NCBI GenBank assembly: GCA_963696505.1
Contig: CAVOKN010000025.1
Location: 62,001-126,000 of the forward strand
Source of the DNA: CAVOKN01 sp963696505
GTDB taxonomy: Bacteria > Pseudomonadota > Gammaproteobacteria > Burkholderiales > Rhodocyclaceae
Direction: 5' to 3'
DNA: 64,000 bases
This document shows positions 54,166-61,926 of this stretch, piece by piece (the first letter of the stretch is position 1; every line of letters starts with the position of its first letter). The position numbers were made by a program, and so were the translations under genes. A model generated the notes under the pieces. That model made no database searches. It was not told the DNA's origin and saw only the letters and a list, made by a program, of their open reading frames with translations.

Positions 54166-54214
54166 AGGGCGCCCGCAAGGCGCGGCAAACTTTTGGCCCA
54201 CCGGTAGAGAACCC

Positions 54215-54730
54215 ATGCCCGTGAACGATGAAATCCTCTGGCAAACCAAGCTCGCCGCCCGACTCCACGATCCCGTCGCGGTGCTGGTATCGGTGGCGCT
54301 GCCCGAGGGCATGCGCGGCCTCGGCCAGGTCAATGGCGTGTGGGTGGCGGGGCTGGAGGTCTGGCCGGCAGTGGCCGCGGCGCTGCGCGAGCAGCTCATC
54401 CAGGTGGCATTCGCGCGCAACGCCGCCACCGGCATGAACGACAAGATGGAGGCGCTCTACCGCTACCTCGCCGGCGACGCCTTCCGCCACAAGGTCGAGG
54501 CCATCGTCGAAGCCTTCACCGCGCTGCGCGAACAGCTCGACCGCGAGCGCCGCGCCATGGAAAAACTGTGGAAGGAGCGCGAGAAGCAGCTCGAACGCAT
54601 CATCAGCAGCACCGCCGGCATGTACGGCGAACTGCGCGGCACCATCGGCCAGGCGCTGCAGCCCATCGCCTCGCTGGAGCTGGACGATGGCATACTGCCG
54701 GCGCAGCCGCCGCGGCTGCCGGGAACTTGA
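54215..54730 (+). pseudogene. Chimeric reading frame: Cas10 N-terminus fused to DUF2130 C-terminus
   Basis: The first about 20 residues (NDEILWQTKLAARLHDP) look like the start of Cas10/Cmr2. At 54273 the sequence switches, in frame, to the last about 152 residues of the DUF2130 protein, copied from 50707 onward. The 171-residue product could be made but has neither the HD, Palm nor GGDD parts of Cas10. It marks the left junction of the duplication. The Cas10 assignment rests on these few residues plus position ahead of cmr3. Confidence 0.75.
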
Positions 54731-55045
54731 AGCCGGCCCGCATCTGCCTTGGCAGCAATCCAGAAAACGTGTTGAACATCGAAACGCTTGCGACGGATCT
54801 CGAAGGGCACGACGCTGCAGCTTCCATGCCGCCGCTGCCGCTCGCCCGCTACCGCGCCCGGTTCGCGGCCGATGGACCGGTCCACTTCGGCGACTTCCCG
54901 GGCAACGCCTGGCGCGGTGCGCTGGGCCACGCCTTGCGGCGCACGGTGTGCGTCACCCGTGCCCCGGCCTGCACGGGTTGTATGCGCTACCGTTCCTGTC
55001 TCTACCCATATTTCTTCGAGACACCGCCCGCGGCCGACGCGGCGA
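54273..55045 (+). repeat. 773-bp direct duplication, copy 2, inside the former cas10 gene
   Basis: Nearly identical to 50707-51479. It is flanked on the left by the Cas10-like start and on the right by a Cas10-like C-terminus, so it has replaced the interior of cas10. The two copies bracket about 2.8 kb containing the rest of cas6, cmr1 and vapBC; recombination between them would delete that segment. Confidence 0.93.
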
Positions 55046-55227
55046 TGCTGCGGACGAATCTTGCCTACCAGTTCGGACGACAGGGCGGTGATCGCGAACT
55101 GGCAATGCGTCTCGCGGATTATGTCGCTCGTCATCACCAGGACAGGGCGCCCGGGATGCTGAGCGATTTCCTCCTGGTCGCCGAATTCCTCGCCCGCAAC
55201 ACCCGCCGTCCGGAGGCCGGATCATGA
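54826..55227 (+). pseudogene. Chimeric reading frame: Cas6 N-terminus fused to Cas10 C-terminus
   Basis: The copied Cas6 start (about 73 residues) continues in frame at 55046 into a helical tail (FGRQGGDRELAMRLADYVAR ... FLLVAEFLARNTRRPE) that resembles the C-terminus of Cas10/Cmr2. The stop overlaps the cmr3 start (ATGA), preserving what was probably the cas10-cmr3 junction. The 133-residue product has no known activity. Confidence 0.75.
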
Positions 55228-56366
55228 GCACCTGGCGCTTCGTCCAGCCCGTCGACACTCTTAGCCTGCGCGGCAACAAGCTCTTCGGCGCTGCCGGCGA
55301 TTTCGGCGAGTCCTTCTTCCCGCCCAAGCCGTCCGTGCTGGCCGGCGCGTTGCGGTCGCTGCTGCTTGCGCAGGCCGCGGACGAGATACCGGGTTTCGCT
55401 CGTGACAGCGTCCGGCTTTCTGACCCGCAGCTCGATCGCATCCTCGGCACGCCGGCCGAGCCTGGCGCGTTCGAGTTGCGCAGCGTCTTGCCGGCCTGCC
55501 GTGGCGGCGATGGCGAAACGCGCGTCCTGCTTCCCCTGCCCGCGGACCTGTTGGTCTTTGACGAGGGCGCCACCGTGTGCGCCATGACGCCGCAGGCGCT
55601 GCCTCCCGGCGTATCGGCCGGCATCCCGAATGGCTTGCCCAAGGTGGCTGTTCTGCGACAGGCTGTTGCGGCCAAACCGGAAGGTGGCTGGCTTCTTTCC
55701 GAGGAGGGGATCGCGAACCATCTGGCCGGCGTGCCGGTGAGGGCCGAGCATCTCGTGAAGCAGTCGCAGCTATGGTCGCGCGAGCTTCGAGTCGGCATCG
55801 GTCTCTCTCGCGCGTCCCGCACTGCCGAGGACCGCAAGTTGTTCACGGTCGAGCACACCGTTGCACGCCAGCCTGAACACGGCGGACTCGCTGTTGGGCT
55901 CGCGGTGGAATTGGCCGGCACGGAAGAGCGCCTGCCCGCAACCGGCTTCGTTCGGCTCGGGGGCGATGGGCGCGCGGCCGCGATTTCGCCAATGAGTCCA
56001 CCCGCCATCACACCAGCGCTCGACGCCATTGTGCGCTCACGGCGCTTCCGGCTGATCCTTACCGCCCCCGGCCTGTTTGCCGCGGGCTGGCGGCCGACGC
56101 TTCCCGAAGGTCTCGAAACCGCACTCGCCTGCGCTGCCGTGCCCCGCTTCGAAGTGGTTTCGGGGTGGGACCTAGCGCGCTGGGCGCCCAAGGACGCCGA
56201 GCGCGCCGCACCCGCTGGCAGCGTCTACTGGTTCGACGATTTCCGCGGGGATCCCGGCAAGCTTGCCGAGTGGGTGGCAAACGGGCTTTGGGGTGACAAT
56301 CCCGACCGTCAGCGCCGGGCCGAAGGATTCAATCGGGCATGGCTCGCGGCCTGGCCGGAAAACTGA
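55224..56366 (+). CDS. cmr3: Type III-B RAMP protein Cmr3
   Basis: A 380-residue protein, the crRNA 5'-tag-contacting RAMP subunit of the Cmr complex. Recognisable are WRFVQPVDTLSLRGNKLFG, SFFPPKPSVLAGALRSLLL, and the C-terminal GSVYWFDDFRGDP with the following GLWGDN. It appears complete, the only clearly intact core cmr gene here. Without cas10, cmr4 and cmr5 it has no complex to join. Confidence 0.88.
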   Translation: MSTWRFVQPVDTLSLRGNKLFGAAGDFGESFFPPKPSVLAGALRSLLLAQAADEIPGFARDSVRLSDPQLDRILGTPAEPGAFELRSVLPACRGGDGETRVLLPLPADLLVFDEGATVCAMTPQALPPGVSAGIPNGLPKVAVLRQAVAAKPEGGWLLSEEGIANHLAGVPVRAEHLVKQSQLWSRELRVGIGLSRASRTAEDRKLFTVEHTVARQPEHGGLAVGLAVELAGTEERLPATGFVRLGGDGRAAAISPMSPPAITPALDAIVRSRRFRLILTAPGLFAAGWRPTLPEGLETALACAAVPRFEVVSGWDLARWAPKDAERAAPAGSVYWFDDFRGDPGKLAEWVANGLWGDNPDRQRRAEGFNRAWLAAWPEN

Positions 56367-56377
56367 AGGAGACGAAC

Positions 56378-56620
56378 ATGCGTGCGCATCGCATCAAGAC
56401 CCACGTGACGCCCAATCAACCCCTCGTGGTGCCCCTGCCCGACGACATGCCGGAGGGGGATGTGGAAATCATCGTCCTGTATCCAGAGCCGGCATCCAGG
56501 CCCGGCAGCTTCTCCTCGCTGCGGGAATTCGACGCCTGGTTGCGGCAGCAGCCGCCGGGCGAGCGCAGCAAGGAGGAAATAGATCGCCAGATCGAGGACG
56601 AGAGAGCCGCCTGGGACTGA
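56378..56620 (+). CDS. Small antitoxin-like protein paired with a PIN toxin
   Basis: An 80-residue protein: a beta-rich start (MRAHRIKTHVTPNQPLVVPL) and an acidic tail (IDRQIEDERAAWD) fit an antitoxin that wraps a PIN toxin. GGAG precedes the ATG; the gene begins 11 bp after cmr3 and ends 2 bp before the PIN gene. Identification rests mainly on pairing. Confidence 0.65.
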   Translation: MRAHRIKTHVTPNQPLVVPLPDDMPEGDVEIIVLYPEPASRPGSFSSLREFDAWLRQQPPGERSKEEIDRQIEDERAAWD

Positions 56621-56622
56621 CC

Positions 56623-57039
56623 ATGCGGCGCGTTTACCTCGACTCGTGCATCGCGATCTACTACGTGGAGCACCACGCCACTCTGTCTGCGCGCGTGGCG
56701 ACGGCGCTGTTTCCCGCCACGGGCGACCAGCCGGCGGCCGTCTTCTCCGATCTGACTCGCCTGGAATGCCGGGTGTTGCCGTTGCGGCAAGGCAAGCAGG
56801 CCCTGCTCGCCCGCTACGACGAGTTCTTCGATCTACCGGATTGCATCAAGGCCGGAGTTGACACGGGGGTTTTCGACCTCGCGACGGAATTGCGGGCGCG
56901 GCACGGCCTCAAGACGCCGGACGCGCTGCACCTTGCCGCCGCGCTGCGGGCCGGCTGAGACGAGTTCTGGACCAACGACGAGCGTCTGGCCAAGGCCGCT
57001 GCCGGCTGCATCGGCATCGTCGTGTTCGACGAGAAATAA
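56623..57039 (+). pseudogene. PIN-domain toxin with a nonsense mutation
   Basis: RRVYLDSCIAIYYVE (first Asp) and TPDALHLAAAL (conserved Asp) mark a PIN toxin. The frame hits TGA at 56956-56958 after LRAG; past it the same frame reads DEFWTNDERLAKAA, the normal end of the family, to a TAA at 57037. A TGC/TGT to TGA change at the expected Cys would explain it. The product loses the WTND acidic residue and is probably inactive. It keeps its antitoxin partner. Confidence 0.82.
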
Positions 57040-57049
57040 GGGAGCGCAA

Positions 57050-57982
57050 ATGTTCGAACAAACCCGCCTGTTGTTCCTCTATGCCGTCAGCCCGGTCCAC
57101 ATGGGCGCGGGGCAAGCCATCGGTGTCATTGACAACCCCATACAGCGCGAGCGGCACACCGACCACCCGATGATGGCCGGCTCCGGCCTGAAGGGTGCGC
57201 TGCGGCATCATCTGGAGCGCCAATGGGACGCGCCGCGTGTGGTCAGCCTTTTCGGTCCCGAGTCCAACGCGTCGGACCATGCCGGTTGCGTGAGTTTCGG
57301 CGACGCGCAACTGGTGGCCTTCCCGGTGAGAAGCCTCAAGCGTGCCTTCGTCTATGCCACGTCTCCGGTGGCGCTCGGGCGGCTCAAGCGCCTCGCCACG
57401 CTGGCGGGTTGCGCGCCGGCCTGGGAGGTGCCCGAGGTCGCCACCGAGCATGCGGTGGTTATCGATACTGGCGTTCTGACCAGTGGCCGGCTGGTGCTGG
57501 AGGCGTTCGACTTCGCGGCCCATGAGTCCGACAAGCTGAAGACCATCGCCGATTGGCTGGCCGAAAACGCACTGCCGCACGGCCCGGCCCACGAACACTT
57601 CCGCGAGAAGATGCGCGCCGACCTGGTACTGCTGCCCGACGATGCCTTCAGCCACTTCGTGAGAAATGCCACCGTCGTGGAAGCACATGTGCGGATCGAC
57701 AACGATACGGGCACTGCCGCGGACACCGGCCTGTTCTACACGGAGAGCCTGCCCCCCGAAAGCCCGCTGGTTTCCCCGGTGCTGGCCTCGGTTGAGCGTA
57801 GCTCGAAGAAGGGGCGCAAGGGTGAGCCGCTGACGGCGAAGCAGGTGATGCAGACTCTCGTGACCGGCTACGACACGGAGGAGGGCGAAGCTGTGGCGCC
57901 CAAGCCCGGCCTCGACGGGGCCTTGATATACCGATTACGGGTAGCCTTTACGTTATTGCGAAGGACTGGAAATTTGGGGTGA
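57050..57982 (+). pseudogene. cmr4: Type III-B backbone protein Cmr4, truncated at its C-terminus by an insertion
   Basis: ATG 57050 follows GGAG. The sequence is Cmr4-like for about 292 residues (LLFLYAVSPVHMGAGQAIGV, HPMMAGSGLKGALRHHLE, LFYTESLPPESPL). Homology ends at PGLDGALI, where the glycine-rich GGDxTxGRG segment should follow; instead the IS605-like element begins at 57928 and adds 17 unrelated residues before a stop at 57982. Cmr4 is the repeated target-RNA-cleaving backbone subunit, so this loss disables the complex. Confidence 0.88.
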
Positions 57983-58136
57983 GCAAGGATTGTAGTGCGT
58001 GACGATGAGTGGTCTTGGTTTGGCTCAGGCAGGACTGGATGGCGGTGGTAAATGCGGCATTATGTAGCACGCACCCCAAGACCCTGAGTTGCTGGTAGGC
58101 CAGAATGTCCCGGAATTTGATGAACGGGAGGCATTC

Positions 58137-58568
58137 ATGGCTGAATCCATCGTCGTGTCCGGCCTGGTGGCGAAGCACCGGGAGATCGCCGGGTGGATCG
58201 ACCATCATCGCAAGGAAATCGAGCGCCTGGGCGCGGAGCTCACGCACCTGGACGCCACCCTCAAGCTGTTCTCCCCCGATCTGGACCTGCGTTCGCTCAA
58301 GCCGAAGGCGCCCAGACAACGCAACGTCGTCTTCCGCTCCGGCGAAGTGCCGCGCTTCATCCTCGATGCCCTGCGCGAAGCCGGGCGCCCTCTCGCCGGC
58401 CACGCCCTGGCCGAGCGGGCCGTGGCGCTCAAGGGCCTGGACAGCACCCCGGAAACACTGCGCGCCGTGCAGAAGTCCCTCACCACCGCCCTCAAGACCA
58501 TCGCCGGCAAGGGCACGATCACCGAAGGCCCGATGCAGGGACAGGCCCGCACCTGGCGCATCGCCTGA
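58137..58568 (+). CDS. IS1595-associated passenger protein, function unknown
   Basis: A 143-residue basic protein with GGGAGG before ATG 58137. It opens MAESIVVSGLVAKHREIAGW, with a short coiled-coil region and a winged-helix-like C-terminal part (ILDALREAGRPLAGHALAER). Similar small genes often sit beside IS1595 transposases. Being inside the TIRs, it belongs to the IS and is not cmr5. A DNA-binding helper of transposition is a guess. Confidence 0.65.
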   Translation: MAESIVVSGLVAKHREIAGWIDHHRKEIERLGAELTHLDATLKLFSPDLDLRSLKPKAPRQRNVVFRSGEVPRFILDALREAGRPLAGHALAERAVALKGLDSTPETLRAVQKSLTTALKTIAGKGTITEGPMQGQARTWRIA

Positions 58569-58569
58569 G

Positions 58570-59619
58570 CTACGCCGCCAGGCGCTCGTCTTCGCGCTTG
58601 TTGCCCTGCCAGTAGCCGCACCAGTCCCGGCTCGTGGGGGTGTGCGCGCAGCGGGTGACGATGTCGTTGAAGATCCTGCCGTTCGCCCAGCGCCGAGTGT
58701 CCTCCCGGTACGCGATCTCGTTGGCGTACACGTCCAGGTACTTCACGCTCACCTTGTGGATCTGGCCGATCTGCATCCGGCGCAAGCGGCTGAAGTAGCT
58801 CTCCGCCTGATTGTTCGTCGTGCCGTCCTCGGCCCGGTACTCCTGGCTGTGGTTCACGCGACGCACCGCGTACTTGGCGTGAAGCAGGTCGTAGGCGTCG
58901 GATTCGTCGGCGCAGAGCACGGCACCGGCGGCGACGTGCTCGGGCACCAGCTTGCCCATGGCGGCCTGAGTCTCCTTCTTGACGATGAAAGTCAGGGTGC
59001 GCTTCGCGCCCACGCCTTCATCGTTGGCGGCGTGGCACTCGCGCATCACCACGATGCAGCGCTTGTCGGGTGACTGGTTCTCGGCCAGCCGGCGGTCCGC
59101 CCGGTCCTCCTTGCGGTTCTCGGACGCACGATTGCCGCCCACGTAGGCGCCGTCCATGTGCACCTCGCCCTGGAGCGGCTGGTCGTCCATCGGGTGCAGG
59201 GATTCGCGCAACTTGTGCAGGAGGACGTAGGCGCTCTTGTGCTGCACGCCCAGGTCGCGTGCCATCTGCAGGGCAGAGATGCCCTTGACCGCGTTGGTGT
59301 AGAGCAAGGCGGCGGCCAGGTACAGGCGCAGGGGCAGCTTGTGGTGCGCGAACAGGGTGCCGCTGGTCACGGAGAAATCGTCGCCGCAGGCCGCGCAGCG
59401 CCAGATCAGGCGCGCCGGGCGGAAGTAGTGCCTGTGGATCGTGCCGCAGTGCGGGCACGTCACTTCCTCGCCGTCGCCCCAGCGCATGCGCCGGAACAGG
59501 GCGAAGGCGTCCAGATCAGTCATCGCCAGCACCTGCGGCAGCGACAGGGTGCGGGCTTCGGCTTTCAGAAGGAAGTGCAGCGGCATGTGTAGCCCCAAGG
59601 TGGTGGTCTTGAGGCTCAT
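58570..59619 (-). CDS. IS1595-family transposase (ISXO2-like DDE)
   Basis: A 349-residue transposase. The N-terminal zinc ribbon has VTCPHCGTIHRHYF and WRCAACGDDFSVTSGTLF, a hallmark of the family. The DDE/ISXO2 domain shows VHMDGAYVGG (Asp), LCADESDAYD (Asp) and the Asn/Glu segment TTNNQAESYFSRLRR. It looks intact and may be active. It contains an AAAGTCAG octamer at 58988. Confidence 0.93.
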   Translation of the reverse strand: MSLKTTTLGLHMPLHFLLKAEARTLSLPQVLAMTDLDAFALFRRMRWGDGEEVTCPHCGTIHRHYFRPARLIWRCAACGDDFSVTSGTLFAHHKLPLRLYLAAALLYTNAVKGISALQMARDLGVQHKSAYVLLHKLRESLHPMDDQPLQGEVHMDGAYVGGNRASENRKEDRADRRLAENQSPDKRCIVVMRECHAANDEGVGAKRTLTFIVKKETQAAMGKLVPEHVAAGAVLCADESDAYDLLHAKYAVRRVNHSQEYRAEDGTTNNQAESYFSRLRRMQIGQIHKVSVKYLDVYANEIAYREDTRRWANGRIFNDIVTRCAHTPTSRDWCGYWQGNKREDERLAA

Positions 59620-59718
59620 TCTGCGCCGGGCGGAGGCTCATACCGTGAGCCTGACGCTCACCACAGGCCATCCGGCCTCCTTGGGGTAGCTGCTACATAA
59701 TGCCGCAAGATTGGCGAT

Positions 59719-60630
59719 GTGTCGATGCGTGAGGCGCTGCGTTTCAAGGGAAAGATTCTCGGGGCAACGGTATCGCGCACTGCCGAGCGCTGGTTCGTTG
59801 CCATCCAGGTCGAGGTGCCCGATGCCGTGTTTTACCGACAACGCAATGGCAATGCGATTGAAGGCGTCGATCTGGGCATCAAGGCCGCAGCCACGCTGTC
59901 CAGCGGCGAGGCCATTGAGGCACCCAAACCGCTCAAGGCGGCGTTGCGCCGGCTGAAGATTCGTGGACGGCGTCTGAGCCGCAAAGTGGAAGCGGCGAAG
60001 GTCAAGGCCGGGTTTGTACCCAAGGCCAATCTGCCCAAAGGCACGAAACTTCCTGCTTCGAACAATCGCAAGAAGTCTGCTGCGACATTGGCAAGGCTGC
60101 ACGCCCGCGTTGCCAATGTCCGAGCGGATTTCACCCACAAGCTCACGATCCGGCTCTGCCGCAAAAACCAAGCGGTGGTGATCGAGGATTTGAACGTCAA
60201 GGGCATGCTGGCGAACGATAAACTCGCCCGCGCCATCAGCGACGTGGGCTTTGGGATGTTTCGCTTGAAGCTCGAATACAAGGCTGAACGTTACGGCACC
60301 CGGCTGGTCATTGCTGATCGCTGGTATCCGAGCAGCCGCTTGTGTTCGGTCTGTGGCTGGAAAAACGAGGCGTTGGCCTTGCGCGACCGGGAATGGACGT
60401 GTGCGCAGTGCGGCACACACCATGACCGCGATCTCAACGCGGCACGCAACCTCGAACGGCTGGCAACCGCAACTGCCCTACCCGTGGCGAGTCCGTCCGG
60501 CAACGGCGGCGCTGCCTCTGGAATGGTTCCAGAGACAGCCGGGAAAGTCACGCCTGTCAAATACGAATGTGGTCAGCAAGACACGTCGGGGCAGGAAAAG
60601 AACCGTGCGCATATTTGCGCACTTTCTTGA
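59719..60630 (+). pseudogene. tnpB: RNA-guided nuclease TnpB, 5'-truncated
   Basis: The remaining 303 residues cover the RuvC and zinc-finger parts: GVDLGIKAAATL (RuvC Asp), VIEDLNVKGM (Glu), CSVCGWKN and CAQCGTHHDRDLNAARN (zinc finger plus last Asp), so all catalytic residues persist. The first about 110-130 residues (WED/REC region) are missing; sequence homology begins right at the IS1595 right terminal repeat. The reading frame extends through the omega-RNA region to the terminal TTGAT. It is likely non-functional as a nuclease. Confidence 0.85.
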
Positions 60631-60631
60631 T
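60605..60631 (+). other. Right end of the IS605-like element (hairpin and TTGAT)
   Basis: GTGCGCA (60605-60611), loop TATT and TGCGCAC (60616-60622) form a perfect hairpin followed by TTTC and TTGAT. In IS605 elements this is the TnpA-recognised right end and also the 3' boundary of the TnpB omega-RNA; the guide would be read from the cmr6 flank beginning AGCAGAATCGG. Confidence 0.65.
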
Positions 60632-61203
60632 AGCAGAATCGGCTCGTGGTCGAGATCATGACGCCCCACGGCGACTACTACCAGGGAAAGAGCACGCCCC
60701 ACGACGCGGGCAAGCCGAATCCGATCCCCTTTCTCGCCGTGCCCGCGGGCTCGGCTTTCCGCTTCGTCGTCGGTTTCGAGCAGGCGCTGTGGCCGAAACA
60801 CCTCCCGCAGCCGGCGGACTGGAAAGCCCTGCTCGGCCGCATCTTCGAGCGCGCCTTCGACTGGCTCGGCTTCGGCGCGAAGACCGCGGTGGGTTACGGC
60901 GCGATGGAACGATTGAAGGCGGAGGAAATCGCCGCAACCAGAGCGGCTGTGGAAAAAGCCGCGCTGCGCTGCGAATGGGTCGAAGCGACGGTTCGGGAAC
61001 TCGCCGCCAAGAATCGGGCGAGTGAGTCCGACACGCTGCGCGGAAAGGGATTGGCGGAAGCCTGGGTTGCGCTCACCGATCCTGCGCTCAAGGCCCGGGC
61101 GCTCGCGGACATCCGGGCACGCTGGCAGGCGGAAGGCTGGTGGGATGCGCCAACGGGGGGCGCCGCGAAGAAGGCACGCGCCCTCTACGAGTCCGGACAC
61201 TGA
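60632..61203 (+). pseudogene. cmr6: Type III-B RAMP protein Cmr6, N-terminus lost
   Basis: The remaining about 187 codons carry the Cmr6 signature VEIMTPHGDYYQGKSTPHD, PIPFLAVPAGSAFRFVV and the glycine-rich GFGAKTAVGYGAM. Homology starts right beyond the IS605-like right end, with an in-frame stop just before it, so the 5' part of cmr6 is missing, along with cmr5 and the tail of cmr4. GTG 60646 could start a truncated protein. Confidence 0.87.
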
Positions 61204-61211
61204 TCGCGGTC

Positions 61212-61430
61212 ATGACCGACTTCTCCCGCATCATCGGCCGCCGCCAGCCCCCGCTCGCCGGCATCCTGCGCCCGCCCACCGACGAGGAACGCGCCTGGGT
61301 CAAGGCCATGGCGCAGCGGCACACATGCGTGCCCAGGGGCGTGTTCCGCTATCGCAGTCACACGGAAGCGAACGCCGACTGGGAGCTCTGGCAGGCCGCC
61401 GCGATCACCGAGGTCGCGCGTCTTGACTGA
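61212..61430 (+). CDS. Small protein paired with a nucleotidyltransferase, antitoxin-like
   Basis: A 72-residue protein (MTDFSRIIGRRQPPLAGILR ... FRYRSHTEANADWELWQ). I do not know its function. Its stop overlaps the start of the following nucleotidyltransferase gene by 8 bp, the arrangement of a two-gene toxin-antitoxin or AbiE-like unit. It has a weak ribosome-binding site. Confidence 0.65.
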   Translation: MTDFSRIIGRRQPPLAGILRPPTDEERAWVKAMAQRHTCVPRGVFRYRSHTEANADWELWQAAAITEVARLD

Positions 61431-61926
61431 ACCGCTCTACACCCGGCCTGCGCTGTGGGATGACGTCCTGAACCTGGCGCGGCGCCTCAATCGCCACGGC
61501 GCGCGTTATGTGCTGGTCGGTGGCTACGCGCTGGCCGCTCATGGCTTCACGCGCATGACCACCGACATCGACATCGCCGTGGCACCGGAAGCCGAGAACA
61601 ACCGGCGCTGGATAGCGGCCCTCGCCGAATTGCCCGATGGGGCGGCGCAGGCCCTCGTCGGGGAGGACGACCCGTTCCAGGGCGAGCTCCTGCAAGCGAT
61701 CCGCATCAACGACGAATTCACCGTCGATGTCATGCCTAGCTTCGCCGGCGTTGCTTTCGAAACGCTGGCTCATCATGCCGCCGTCCTGGCGTTCGAGGGC
61801 GAGCGCATCCCGGTGCTCGACCTTGCCGGCCTGCTGTTCACCAAGCAGGGGGAGCGCCCCAAGGATCAGGCAGATGCGGCACTGCTGCGCGCGGCGCTCG
61901 CCGCCCGTTCCGGAAAGACGCCATGA
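61423..61926 (+). CDS. Nucleotidyltransferase (AbiEii/MNT-like)
   Basis: A 167-residue protein starting at TTG 61423 with GAGGT upstream. The nucleotidyltransferase core is YVLVGGYALAAHGFTRMTTD followed by IDIAV, giving GG and DxD motifs for metal and NTP. It is similar to single-domain NTases in toxin-antitoxin or abortive-infection modules. The stop overlaps the CARF-HEPN gene (ATGA), linking it to the CRISPR effector. Confidence 0.78.
   Translation: MTEPLYTRPALWDDVLNLARRLNRHGARYVLVGGYALAAHGFTRMTTDIDIAVAPEAENNRRWIAALAELPDGAAQALVGEDDPFQGELLQAIRINDEFTVDVMPSFAGVAFETLAHHAAVLAFEGERIPVLDLAGLLFTKQGERPKDQADAALLRAALAARSGKTP

Larger units (their letters stand above)
58053..59707. mobile_element. IS1595-family insertion sequence with passenger gene
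   Basis: Terminal inverted repeats are seen: the left end TGCGGCATTATGTAGCA (58053-58069) matches the reverse complement of the right end (59691-59707), and both continue inward to CCCCAAG with four mismatches in between (28 bp in all). The element is about 1.65 kb and holds a DDE transposase on the minus strand and a small passenger gene on the plus strand. I do not see an 8-bp target duplication, so the flanks have probably been altered. Confidence 0.82.
57928..60631 (+). mobile_element. IS200/IS605-like element carrying tnpB, interrupted by an IS1595-family element
   Basis: The pentamer TTGAT occurs just before the left boundary (57923-57927) and at the right boundary (60627-60631), the pattern of ISDra2-type IS605 elements that insert 3' of TTGAT. 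Near the right end is a perfect 7-bp hairpin GTGCGCA-TATT-TGCGCAC (60605-60622), as expected for the transposase/omega-RNA end. The element carries a 5'-truncated tnpB and no tnpA. The left boundary hairpin is not clear. It joins truncated cmr4 to truncated cmr6, so flanking DNA has been lost. Confidence 0.7.

Noticed and set aside
57928..58052. The 5' part of tnpB to the left of the IS1595 element
   Set aside because: Only 125 bp are present and no frame resembles a TnpB N-terminus; the missing 110-130 codons do not fit there.
58137..58568. Small helical protein between cmr4 and cmr6 considered as cmr5
   Set aside because: It lies inside the IS1595 terminal repeats and has a winged-helix-like character, so it belongs to the IS.
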